From contig JBAWUJ010000105.1 in the NCBI GenBank assembly GCA_037176705.1, positions 1 to 64,000 on the forward strand: 64,000 bases of DNA, written 5' to 3'. Shown here in pieces: positions 52,958 to 64,000 of the stretch. A program made the position numbers and the translations under genes. Source of the DNA: Molossus alvarezi (taxonomy: Eukaryota; Chordata; Mammalia; Chiroptera; Molossidae). Position 1 is the first letter of the stretch. Each line of letters begins with the position of its first letter. The notes below the pieces were generated by a model. It was not told the origin of the DNA. It did not search any database and saw only the letters and a list, made by a program, of their open reading frames with translations.

Positions 52958-54919
52958 GGATCCTCACGCTCTAGGCTTCATGGAAGTGACTTTGGTGCCA
53001 CTGAAGTGAAGAGTTCTAACACAGTTCATTTGGAATAGGTTTGCTTTGTATACACTCTCCTACAATCAAACTAGAGTGAAAAGTATATCTAAGGACCTAT
53101 CAAGAGTCAGGTTGCCACATTTCCTTAAATCAATACTTTCCACAACTGTACTAAGAACACGTAATCTGAAAAACAGTACAACAGTGGTGGTTCCATTTCG
53201 TGTGAAGCGGGTATAGCCCTAGAATCTTTTTCTCAATATTTGGATATTATTTGAAGAAGGTTGTCTATTGGAACACAGTTCTTTGAACAGGGAGCCACTG
53301 AACAGTCCATTGGACACTGCAACCGTACAAAGGTTTCCATTCTGCTCTTGAACTGAATGTTATTCTATTATTCTGCACAGAAAGAACACCAGTCATGAAC
53401 ACTTTTGACTATGCCTGTGTATTCCCATAGGTTCTTCGGGGAAATAGTCTTGAAACAAGTGAATCCATGACCATTGTTCCAAGACTGACACTCCCTCTTT
53501 TAAATTGATCCCTTTTTTGTTCTAATGGCTGGAATAAGGGGATTGAGTACTTGTCAGTTATCAAGAAATAGGCTGAATTTGTCACAGGGAATTAGAAAGA
53601 TAGGTTCGGGAGATTCCAGTCATGAACAAGGTACAATTCCAGCATTTCACAATGATGGAATGCGTTTACTTTGAATTCTCAGGAGAAAACAGGTATCTAC
53701 TCCTTATGTTTTTTGAGGAAATCGGTACAAACAGTGAAATGTATGATGGTTCCTAGAATGACACTGATTCATTCGGTCACAACTTTAAAGAATGTGTGTA
53801 GAACTGAATAGGGTATAGATTTCCATGACCTGAACATTGCCCTAACCAATGTGTTTGATTTCTGCAGCCCAGCCTTTGTTGGATATCAAGATGACTCATA
53901 GACACTTCCAGGCAAACAACACGTATGCAGGGCTAAAAGGTAGTATGTGGAAAGGCTGCCTCATCAACTAGTACAGGTTGACTTTCCTGGTCACATAGGA
54001 AAGAAGGTAGACACCTGCATTTACTTACAACACTGTTTGACACTCCAATGTAAAGTATGCCCTGCACACCGGGCATAGTTAGTGTGTAAGTAATTGAAAT
54101 GGATACCCAGGTCCACTGCACAAGTGCATTTTCTCTAGAACACTCCTCTTGTTCTCATTCACAGAGATGTTCAATGTGAAAAACCCTTGGTATTGTCAGT
54201 GTCTTCCAATTCATGGATTTACTCCTTGCATGGAGACAACCAATGTTTCAACTACATCACTTTAGATGTGTTCAGTTTCACTGCTTCAAGAATGCACATA
54301 TGTGACACCAGTAGTTATCAATCTTTCCATTGATTCAGTCTTGGCCATACGCTGGTTCACTGTTCTGAGTAAGAATCATGTGAAACCAACTGCTACAGCA
54401 GAAACCAAACTTTTTCCAAGTATCGCCTTCAAAAATAGGCTTCAAGACGATCCAATCTTTGAAACCATGAACAACACAGAACACAAAAAGGGATAACTTT
54501 TGATGCTACACATAAGTGTGCTCTGACCTAGTTGTTCTTTCCATGATATGACTGGATCTCCCTATAAAACGAGGAGAATGTACGTTAAAGTGTTCATGTT
54601 CCTCAAGATCTGTGCATTCACTTAACCCAAATGGAAATATTCATTCATTCCAACAGTTGTTTGACTAGAACATGTTTGTTCACACCTTCCCTGCAAAGGT
54701 ACTTAACTTCCCAGGGAAAAACATGCCACTGAGTGAATGTGGCCCCTGGCTCTCACAGAGTTTTGCCCATCGTTCAGTGTATCCAAGACTGCACCAGCAA
54801 GTCTTGTGTCTCTTTGTCTGGAACAAGGGAAAGAAACTTACACTGCGAAGTTTCAGTGTGATTCCACCTTTACAAATGGACATTTCTTAAACACTTAACC
54901 AAAACAACATATGCTTTGA
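52958..54919 (+). repeat. Satellite unit 28 (1,962 bp)
   Basis: Second member of the first two-unit repeat: ACAAACAGTG, CAACTACATC and CAGTGTATCC, as in unit 32. Confidence 0.97.
53196..53212 (+). other. CENP-B box, unit 28
   Basis: Identical 17-mer, 1,962 bp after box 27. Confidence 0.8.
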
Positions 54920-56881
54920 AAATCCTCACGCTCTAGGCTTCATGGAAGTGACTTTGGTGCCACTGAAGTGAAGAGTTCTAACACAGTTCATTTGGAATAG
55001 GTTTGCTTTGTATACACTCTCCTACAATCAAACTAGAGTGAAAAGTATATCTAAGGACCTATCAAGAGTCAGGTTGCCACATTTCCTTAAATCAATACTT
55101 TCCACAACTGTACTAAGAACACGTAATCTGAAAAACAGTACAACAGTGGTGGTTCCATTTCGTGTGAAGCGGGTATAGCCCTAGAATCTTTTTCTCAATA
55201 TTTGGATATTATTTGAAGAAGGTTGTCTATTGGAACACAGTTCTTTGAACAGGGAGCCACTGAACAGTCCATTGGACACTGCAACCGTACAAAGGTTTCC
55301 ATTCTGCTCTTGAACTGAATGTTATTCTATTATTCTGCACAGAAAGAACACCAGTCATGAACACTTTTGACTATGCCTGTGTATTCCCATAGGTTCTTCG
55401 GGGAAATAGTCTTGAAACAAGTGAATCCATGACCATTGTTCCAAGACTGACACTCCCTCTTTTAAATTGATCCCTTTTTTGTTCTAATGGCTGGAATAAG
55501 GGGATTGAGTACTTGTCAGTTATCAAGAAATAGGCTGAATTTGTCACAGGGAATTAGAAAGATAGGTTCGGGAGATTCCAGTCATGAACAAGGTACAATT
55601 CCAGCATTTCACAATGATGGAATGTGTTTACTTTGAATTCTCAGGAGAAAACAGGTATCTACTCCTTATGTTTTTTGAGGAAATCGGTACAACCAGTGAA
55701 ATGTATGATGGTTCCTAGAATGACACTGATTCATTCGGTCACAACTTTAAAGAATGTGTGTAGAACTGAATAGGGTATAGATTTCCATGACCTGAACATT
55801 GCCCTAACCAATGTGTTTGATTTCTGCAGCCCAGCCTTTGTTGGATATCAAGATGACTCATAGACACTTCCAGGCAAACAACACGTATGCAGGGCTAAAA
55901 GGTAGTATGTGGAAAGGCTGCCTCATCAACTAGTACAGGTTGACTTTCCTGGTCACATAGGAAAGAAGGTAGACACCTGCATTTACTTACAACACTGTTT
56001 GACACTCCAATGTAAAGTATGCCCTGCACACCGGGCATAGTTAGTGTGTAAGTAATTGAAATGGATACCCAGGTCCACTGCACAAGTGCATTTTCTCTAG
56101 AACACTCCTCTTGTTCTCATTCACAGAGATGTTCAATGTGAAAAACCCTTGGTATTGTCAGTGTCTTCCAATTCATGGATTTACTCCTTGCTTGGAGACA
56201 ACCAATGTTTCAACTGCATCACTTTAGATGTGTTCAGTTTCACTGCTTCAAGAATGCACATATGTGACACCAGTAGTTATCAATCTTTCCATTGATTCAG
56301 TCTTGGCCATACGCTGGTTCACTGTTCTGAGTAAGAATCATGTGAAACCAACTGCTACAGCAGAAACCAAACTTTTTCCAAGTATCGCCTTCAAAAATAG
56401 GCTTCAAGACGATCCAATCTTTGAAACCATGAACAACACAGAACACAAAAAGGGATAACTTTTGATGCTACACATAAGTGTGCTCTGACCTAGTTGTTCT
56501 TTCCATGATATGACTGGATCTCCCTATAAAACGAGGAGAATGTCCGTTAAACTGTTCATGTTCCTCAAGATCTGTGCATTCACTTAACCCAAATGGAAAT
56601 ATTCATTCATTCCAACAGTTGTTTGACTAGAACATGTTTGTTCACACCTTCCCTGCAAAGGTACTTAACTTCCCAGGGAAAAACATGCCACTGAGTGAAT
56701 GTGGCCCCTGGCTCTCACAGAGTTTTGCCCATCGTTCAGTATATCCAAGACTGCACCAGCAAGTCTTGAGTCTCTTTGTCTGGAACAAGGGAAAGAAACT
56801 TACACTGCGAAGTTTCAGTGTGATTCCACCTTTACAAATGGACATTTCTTAAACACTTAACCAAAACAACATATGCTTTGA
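54920..56881 (+). repeat. Satellite unit 29 (1,962 bp)
   Basis: The BamHI site is destroyed (AAATCC replaces GGATCC). Carries TGTCCGTTAAACTG, as in unit 27. Private GAATGTGTTTAC (loss of a CpG near 55624) and CTTGCTTGGAG. Confidence 0.97.
55158..55174 (+). other. CENP-B box, unit 29
   Basis: Identical 17-mer, 1,962 bp after box 28; intact although this unit lost its BamHI site and a CpG elsewhere. Confidence 0.8.
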
Positions 56882-58843
56882 GGATCCTCACGCTCTAGGC
56901 TTCATGGAAGTGACTTTGGTGCCACTGAAGTGAAGAGTTCTAACACAGTTCATTTGGAATAGGTTTGCTTTGTATACACTCTCCTACAATCAAACTAGAG
57001 TGAAAAGTATATCTAAGGACCTATCAAGAGTCAGGTTGCCACATTTCCTTAAATCAATACTTTCCACAACTGTACTAAGAACACGTAATCTGAAAAACAG
57101 TACAACAGTGGTGGTTCCATTTCGTGTGAAGCGGGTATAGCCCTAGAATCTTTTTCTCAATATTTGGATATTATTTGAAGAAGGTTGTCTATTGGAACAC
57201 AGTTCTTTGAACAGGGAGCCACTGAACAGTCCATTGGACACTGCAACCGTACAAAGGTTTCCATTCTGCTCTTGAACTGAATGTTATTCTATTATTCTGC
57301 ACAGAAAGAACACCAGTCATGAACACTTTTGACTATGCCTGTGTATTCCCATAGGTTCTTCGGGGAAATAGTCTTGAAACAAGTGAATCCATGACCATTG
57401 TTCCAAGACTGACACTCCCTCTTTTAAATTGATCCCTTTTTTGTTCTAATGGCTGGAATAAGGGGATTGAGCACTTGTCAGTTATCAAGAAATAGGCTGA
57501 ATTTGTCACAGGGAATTAGAAAGATAGGTTCGGGAGATTCCAGTCATGAACAAGGTACAATTCCAGCATTTCACAATGATGGAATGCGTTTACTTTGAAT
57601 TCTCAGGAGAAAACAGGTATCTACTCCTTATGTTTTTTGAGGAAATCGGTACAAACAGTGAAATGTATGATGGTTCCTAGAATGACACTGATTCATTCGG
57701 TCACAACTTTAAAGAATGTGTGTAGAACTGAATAGGGTATAGATTTCCATGACCTGAACATTGCCCTAACCAATGTGTTTGATTTCTGCAGCCCAGCCTT
57801 TGTTGGATATCAAGATGACTCATAGACACTTCCAGGCAAACAACACGTATGCAGGGCTAAAAGGTAGTATGTGGAAAGGCTGCCTCATCAACTAGTACAG
57901 GTTGACTTTCCTGGTCACATAGGAAAGAAGGTAGACACCTGCATTTACTTACAACACTGTTTGACACTCCAATGTAAAGTATGCCCTGCACACCGGGCAT
58001 AGTTAGTGTGTAAGTAATTGAAATGGATACCCAGGTCCACTGCACAAGTGCATTTTCTCTAGAACACTCCTCTTGTTCTCATTCACAGAGATGTTCAATG
58101 TGAAAAACCCTTGGTATTGTCAGTGTCTTCCAATTCATGGATTTACTCCTTGCATGGAGACAACCAATGTTTCAACTACATCACTTTAGATGTGTTCAGT
58201 TTCACTGCTTCAAGAATGCACATATGTGACACCAGTAGTTATCAATCTTTCCATTGATTCAGTCTTGGCCATACGCTGGTTCACTGTTCTGAGTAAGAAT
58301 CATGTGAAACCAACTGCTACAGCAGAAACCAAACTTTTTCCAAGTATCGCCTTCAAAAATAGGCTTCAAGACGATCCAATCTTTGAAACCATGAACAACA
58401 CAGAACACAAAAAGGGATAACTTTTGATGCTACACGTAAGTGTGCTCTGACCTAGTTGTTCTTTCCATGATATCACTGGATCTCCCTATAAAACGAGGAG
58501 AATGTACGTTAAAGTGTTCATGTTCCTCAAGATCTCTGCATTCACTTAACCCAAATGGAAATATTCATTCATTCCAACAGTTGTTTGACTAGAACATGTT
58601 TGTTCACACTTTCCCTGCAAAGGTACTTAACTTCCCAGGGAAAAACATGCCACTGAGTGAATGTGGCCCCTGGCTCTCACAGAGTTTTGCCCATCGTTCA
58701 GTATATCCAAGACTGCACCAGCAAGTCTTGAGTCTCTTTGTCTGGAACAAGGGAAAGAAACTTACACTGCGAAGTTTCAGTGTGATTCCACCTTTACAAA
58801 TGGACATTTCTTAAACACTTAACCAAAACAACATATGCTTTGA
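56882..58843 (+). repeat. Satellite unit 30 (1,962 bp)
   Basis: Carries GAGCACTTG, as in units 21 and 26. Private CTACACGTAAG, GATATCACTGG and GATCTCTGCATT between about 58433 and 58540. Confidence 0.97.
57120..57136 (+). other. CENP-B box, unit 30
   Basis: Identical 17-mer, 1,962 bp after box 29. Confidence 0.8.
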
Positions 58844-60805
58844 GGATCCTCACGCTCTAGGCTTCATGGAAGTGACTTTGGTGCCACTGAAGTGAAGAGT
58901 TCTAACACAGTTCATTTGGAATAGGTTTCCTTTGTATACACTCTCCTACAATCAAACTAGAGTGAAAAGTATATCTAAGGACCTATCAAGAGTCAGGTTG
59001 CCACATTTCCTTAAATCAATACTTTCCACAACTGTACTAAGAACACGTAATCTGAAAAACAGTACAACAGTGGTCGTTCCATTTCGTGTGAAGCGGGTAT
59101 AGCCCTAGAATCTTTTTCTCAATATTTGGATATTATTTGAAGAAGGTTGTCTATTGGAACACAGTTCTTTGAACAGGGAGCCACTGAACAGTCCATTGGA
59201 CACTGCAACCGTACAAAGGTTTCCATTCTGCTCTTGAACTGAATGTTATTCTATTATTCTGCACAGAAAGAACACCAGTCATGAACACTTTTGACTATGC
59301 CTGTGTATTCCCATAGGTTCTTCGGGGAAATAGTCTTGAAACAAGTGAATCCATGACCATTGTTCCAAGACTGACACTCCCTCTTTTAAATTGATCCCTT
59401 TTTTGTTCTAATGGCTGGAATAAGGGGATTGAGTACTTGTCAGTTATCAAGAAATAGGCTGAATTTGTCACAGGGAATTAGAAAGATAGGTTCGGGAGAT
59501 TCCAGTCATGAACAAGGTACAATTCCAGCATTTCACAATGTTGGAATGCGTTTACTTTGAATTCTCAGGAGAAAACAGGTATCTACTCCTTATGTTTTTT
59601 GAGGAAATCGGTACAACCAGTGAAATGTATGATGGTTCCTAGAATGACACTGATTCATTCGGTCACAACTTTAAAGAATGTGTGTAGAACTGAATAGGGT
59701 ATAGATTTCCATGACCTGAACATTGCCCTAACCAATGTGTTTGATTTCTGCAGCCCAGCCTTTGTTGGATATCAAGATGACTCATAGACACTTCCAGGCA
59801 AACAACACGTATGCAGGGCTAAAAGGTAGTATGTGGAAAGGCTGCCTCATCAACTAGTACAGGTTGACTTTCCTGGTCACATAGGAAAGAAGGTAGACAC
59901 CTGCATTTACTTACAACACTGTTTGACACTCCAATGTAAAGTATGCCCTGCACACCGGGCATAGTTAGTGTGTAAGTAATTGAAATGGATACCCAGGTCC
60001 ACTGCACAAGTGCATTTTCTCTAGAACACTCCTCTTGTTCTCATTCACAGAGATGTTCAATGTGAAAAACCCTTGGTATTGTCAGTGTCTTCCAATTCAT
60101 GGATTTACTCCTTGCATGGAGACAACCAATGTTTCAACTGCATCACTTTAGATGTGTTCAGTTTCACTGCTTCAAGAATGCACATATGTGACACCAGTAG
60201 TTATCAATCTTTCCATTGATTCAGTCTTGGCCATACGCTGGTTCACTGTTCTGAGTAAGAATCATGTGAAACCAACTGCTACAGCAGAAACCAAACTTTT
60301 TCCAAGTATCGCCTTCAAAAATAGGCTTCAAGACGATCCAATCTTTGAAACCATGAACAACACAGAACACATAAAGGGATAACTTTTGATGCTACACATA
60401 AGTGTGCTCTGACCTAGTTGTTCTTTCCATGATATGACTGGATCTCCCTATAAAACGAGGAGAATGTACGTTAAACTGTTCATGTTCCTCAAGATCTGTG
60501 CATTCACTTAACCCACATGGAAATATTCATTCATTCCAACAGTTGTTTGACTAGAACATGTTTGTTCACACCTTCCCTGCAAAGGTACTTAACTTCCCAG
60601 GGAAAAACATGCCACTGAGTGAATGTGGCCCCTGGCTCTCACAGAGTTTTGCCCATCGTTCAGTATATCCAAGACTGCACCAGCAAGTCTTGAGTCTCTT
60701 TGTCTGGAACAAGGGAAAGAAACTTACACTGCGAAGTTTCAGTGTGATTCCACCTTTACAAATGGACATTTCTTAAACACTTAACCAAAACAACATATGC
60801 TTTGA
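58844..60805 (+). repeat. Satellite unit 31 (1,962 bp)
   Basis: Odd-member haplotype (ACAACCAGTG, CAACTGCATC, GTTAAACTG). Carries many private changes: GGTTTCCTTTG, GTGGTCGTTCC, AATGTTGGAATG, CACATAAAGGG and ACCCACATGG. Confidence 0.97.
59082..59098 (+). other. CENP-B box, unit 31
   Basis: Identical 17-mer, 1,962 bp after box 30; a private G-to-C change lies just upstream (TGGTCGTTCC) but the box is untouched. Confidence 0.8.
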
Positions 60806-62767
60806 GGATCCTCACGCTCTAGGCTTCATGGAAGTGACTTTGGTGCCACTGAAGTGAAGAGTTCTAACACAGTTCATTTGGAATAGGTTTGCTTTGTATA
60901 CACTCTCCTACAATCAAACTAGAGTGAAAAGTATATCTAAGGACCTATCAAGAGTCAGGTTGCCACATTTCCTTAAATCAATACTTTCCACAACTGTACT
61001 AAGAACACGTAATCTGAAAAACAGTACAACAGTGGTGGTTCCATTTCGTGTGAAGCGGGTATAGCCCTAGAATCTTTTTCTCAATATTTGGATATTATTT
61101 GAAGAAGGTTGTCTATTGGAACACAGTTCTTTGAACAGGGAGCCACTGAACAGTCCATTGGACACTGCAACCGTACAAAGGTTTCCATTCTGCTCTTGAA
61201 CTGAATGTTATTCTATTATTCTGCACAGAAAGAACACCAGTCATGAACACTTTTGACTATGCCTGTGTATTCCCATAGGTTCTTCGGGGAAATAGTCTTG
61301 AAACAAGTGAATCCATGACCATTGTTCCAAGACTGACACTCCCTCTTTTAAATTGATCCCTTTTTTGTTCTAATGGCTGGAATAAGGGGATTGAGTACTT
61401 GTCAGTTATCAAGAAATAGGCTGAATTTGTCACAGGGAATTAGAAAGATAGGTTCGGGAGATTCCAGTCATGAACAAGGTACAATTCCAGCATTTCACAA
61501 TGATGGAATGCGTTTACTTTGAATTCTCAGGAGAAAACAGGTATCTACTCCTTATGTTTTTTGAGGAAATCGGTACAAACAGTGAAATGTATGATGGTTC
61601 CTAGAATGACACTGATTCATTCGGTCACAACTTTAAAGAATGTGTGTAGAACTGAATAGGGTATAGATTTCCATGACCTGAACATTGCCCTAACCAATGT
61701 GTTTGATTTCTGCAGCCCAGCCTTTGTTGGATATCAAGATGACTCATAGACACTTCCAGGCAAACAACACGTATGCAGGGCTAAAAGGTAGTATGTGGAA
61801 AGGCTGCCTCATCAACTAGTACAGGTTGACTTTCCTGGTCACATAGGAAAGAAGGTAGACACCTGCATTTACTTACAACACTGTTTGACACTCCAATGTA
61901 AAGTATGCCCTGCACACCGGGCATAGTTAGTGTGTAAGTAATTGAAATGGATACCCAGGTCCACTGCACAAGTGCATTTTCTCTAGAACACTCCTCTTGT
62001 TCTCATTCACAGAGATGTTCAATGTGAAAAACCCTTGGTATTGTCAGTGTCTTCCAATTCATGGATTTACTCCTTGCATGGAGACAACCAATGTTTCAAC
62101 TACATCACTTTAGATGTGTTCAGTTTCACTGCTTCAAGAATGCACATATGTGACACCAGTAGTTATCAATCTTTCCATTGATTCAGTCTTGGCCATACGC
62201 TGGTTCACTGTTCTGAGTAAGAATCATGTGAAACCAACTGCTACAGCAGAAACCAAACTTTTTCCAAGTATCGCCTTCAAAAATAGGCTTCAAGACGATC
62301 CAATCTTTGAAACCATGAACAACACAGAACACAAAAAGGGATAACTTTTGATGCTACACATAAGTGTGCTCTGTCCTAGTTGTTCTTTCCATGATATGAC
62401 TGGATCTCCCTATAAAACGAGGAGAATGTACGTTAAAGTGTTCATGTTCCTCAAGATCTGTGCATTCACTTAACCCAAATGGAAATATTCATTCATTCCA
62501 ACAGTTGTTTGACTAGAACATGTTTGTTCACACCTTCCCTGCAAAGGTACTTAACTTCCCAGGGAAAAACATGCCACTGAGTGAATGTGGCCCCTGGCTC
62601 TCACAGAGTTTTGCCCATCGTTCAGTGTATCCAAGACTGCACCAGCAAGTCTTGTGTCTCTTTGTCTGGAACAAGGGAAAGAAACTTACACTGCGAAGTT
62701 TCAGTGTGATTCCACCTTTACAAATGGACATTTCTTAAACACTTAACCAAAACAACATATGCTTTGA
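60806..62767 (+). repeat. Satellite unit 32 (1,962 bp)
   Basis: Even-member haplotype, nearly identical to unit 28 but with TGTCCTAG where unit 28 has TGACCTAG. No private change seen. Confidence 0.97.
61044..61060 (+). other. CENP-B box, unit 32
   Basis: Identical 17-mer, 1,962 bp after box 31. Confidence 0.8.
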
Positions 62768-64000
62768 GGATCCTCACGCTCTAGGCTTCATGGAAGTGAC
62801 TTTGGTGCCACTGAAGTGAAGAGTTCTAACACAGTTCATTTGGAATAGGTTTGCTTTGTATACACTCTCCTACAATCAAACTAGAGTGAAAAGTATATCT
62901 AAGGACCTATCAAGAGTCAGGTTGCCACATTTCCTTAAATCAATACTTTCCACAACTGTACTAAGAACACGTAATCTGAAAAACAGTACAACAGTGGTGG
63001 TTCCATTTCGTGTGAAGCGGGTATAGCCCTAGAATCTTTTTCTCAATATTTGGATATTATTTGAAGAAGGTTGTCTATTGGAACACAGTTCTTTGAACAG
63101 GGAGCCACTGAACAGTCCATTGGACACTGCAACCGTACAAAGGTTTCCATTCTGCTCTTGAACTGAATGTTATTCTATTATTCTGCATAGAAAGAACACC
63201 AGTCATGAACACTTTTGACTATGCCTGTGTATTCCCATAGGTTCTTCGGGGAAATAGTCTTGAAACAAGTGAATCCATGACCATTGTTCCAAGACTGACA
63301 CTCCCTCTTTTAAATTGATCCCTTTTTTGTTCTAATGGCTGGAATAAGGGGATTGAGTACTTGTCAGTTATCAAGAAATAGGCTGAATTTGTCACAGGGA
63401 ATTAGAAAGATAGGTTCGGGAGATTCCAGTCATGAACAAGGTACAATTCCAGCATTTCACAATGATGGAATGCGTTTACTTTGAATTCTCAGGAGAAAAC
63501 AGGTATCTACTCCTTATGCTTTTTGAGGAAATCGGTACAAACAGTGAAATGTATGATGGTTCCTAGAATGACACTGATTCATTCGGTCATAACTTTAAAG
63601 AATGTGTGTAGAACTGAATAGGGTATAGATTTCCATGACCTGAACATTGCCCTAACCAATGTGTTTGATTTCTGCAGCCCAGCCTTTGTTGGATATCAAG
63701 ATGACTCATAGACACTTCCAGGCAAACAACACATATGCAGGGCTAAAAGGTAGTATGTGGAAAGGCTGCCTCATCAACTAGTACAGGTTGACTTTCCTGG
63801 TCACATAGGAAAGAAGGTAGACACCTGCATTTACTTACAACACTGTTTGACACTCCAATGTAAAGTATGCCCTGCACACCGGGCATAGTTAGTGTGTAAG
63901 TAATTGAAATGGATACCCAGGTCCACTGCACAAGTGCATTTTCTCTAGAACACTCCTCTTGTTCTCATTCACAGAGATGTTCAATGTGAAAAACCCTTGG
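62768..64000 (+). repeat. Satellite unit 33, partial (1,233 bp, cut by the window end)
   Basis: The first 63% of a unit in perfect phase, so the array continues beyond the window. Private CTGCATAGAA, TTATGCTTTTTG, GGTCATAAC and ACACATATGC; the last loses a CpG. Confidence 0.97.
63006..63022 (+). other. CENP-B box, unit 33
   Basis: Identical 17-mer, 1,962 bp after box 32; last box in the window. Confidence 0.8.

Larger units (their letters stand above)
1..64000 (+). repeat. Tandem array of a ~1,962-bp satellite (32.6 units), candidate CENP-B-box satellite
   Basis: The same ~1,962-bp sequence follows itself head to tail from the first base to the last with no interruption, spacer or inversion. 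Unit lengths are 1,962 (most), 1,961 (units 3, 4, 20, 25), 1,959 (units 8, 12, 14) and 1,958 (unit 19). Most units begin at a GGATCC (BamHI) site, which I use as the phase. Each unit carries one perfect CENP-B box core. The unit is moderately AT-rich and CpG-poor, and by eye shows no obvious short sub-repeat. No coding gene, tRNA, rRNA, SINE, LINE or LTR is recognisable. Both array edges lie outside the window. The tandem structure is certain; the centromeric role is inferred from the box alone. Confidence 0.98.

Noticed and set aside
1..64000. CRISPR array or ribosomal DNA cluster
   Set aside because: Repeats are ~2 kb with no unique spacers, so this is not CRISPR. There is no rRNA-like sequence, and the unit is far too short for a vertebrate rDNA repeat.
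1..64000. Coding macrosatellite such as D4Z4, or a tandem gene cluster
   Set aside because: Units lack any long ORF (no homeobox or other domain), are AT-rich rather than GC-rich, and are about 2 kb rather than 3.3 kb.
1..64000. Alpha satellite, mouse minor satellite or mouse major satellite
   Set aside because: No 171-, 120- or 234-bp periodicity is visible within the unit, and apart from the 17-bp box I see no resemblance to these families.
1..64000. Tandemly amplified transposon or retroelement
   Set aside because: No terminal inverted repeats, target-site duplications, poly-A tract or reverse-transcriptase or transposase fragments are seen at unit borders or inside the unit.

Overview
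The whole 64 kb window is one uninterrupted head-to-tail tandem array of a long satellite repeat. The unit is 1,962 bp, with a few copies of 1,958, 1,959 or 1,961 bp. There are 32 complete units and one partial unit (1,233 bp), all on the same strand. Neighbouring units differ by only a few substitutions or 1-4 bp indels, so identity is very high (roughly 98-99% by eye, not computed). I see no gene, RNA gene, recognisable transposon or other non-satellite DNA. The longest open frames are about 60-80 codons, overlap on both strands, and recur only because the unit recurs.

The most notable element is a 17-bp sequence about 240 bp into each unit, TTTCGTGTGAAGCGGGT. It matches the functional core of the mammalian CENP-B box (NTTCGNNNNANNCGGGN) at all nine required positions and matches the human full consensus at 14 of 17. 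It is intact and identical in all 33 units, so boxes recur every ~1.96 kb on one strand. Together with vertebrate-like CpG depletion (about 19 CpG per unit by eye), this suggests a mammalian genome and a candidate centromeric or pericentromeric satellite. I do not recognise the unit as a named satellite family and cannot name the species.

Layout: units 1-6 form a mixed group. Units 7-17 form a second family (GGGGGTTG variant; mostly AAGGAATTG; three units with a 3-bp deletion). Units 18-33 form a third family (CCAACAG and TATTATTC variants). Shared rare variants reveal larger duplications: units 8-9 recur as 14-15 (6-unit shift), 18-20 as 22-24 (4-unit shift), 20b-22a as 25b-27a (5-unit shift), and 27-32 run as three two-unit repeats. 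Several units are mosaics (4, 15, 20/24/25, 27), and haplotype blocks cross unit borders, as expected from unequal crossing-over and gene conversion.

No genes work together here. Any function would be structural (CENP-B binding, heterochromatin, possibly satellite transcription). Long arrays of this kind are easily mis-assembled, so copy number is only as good as the source assembly.
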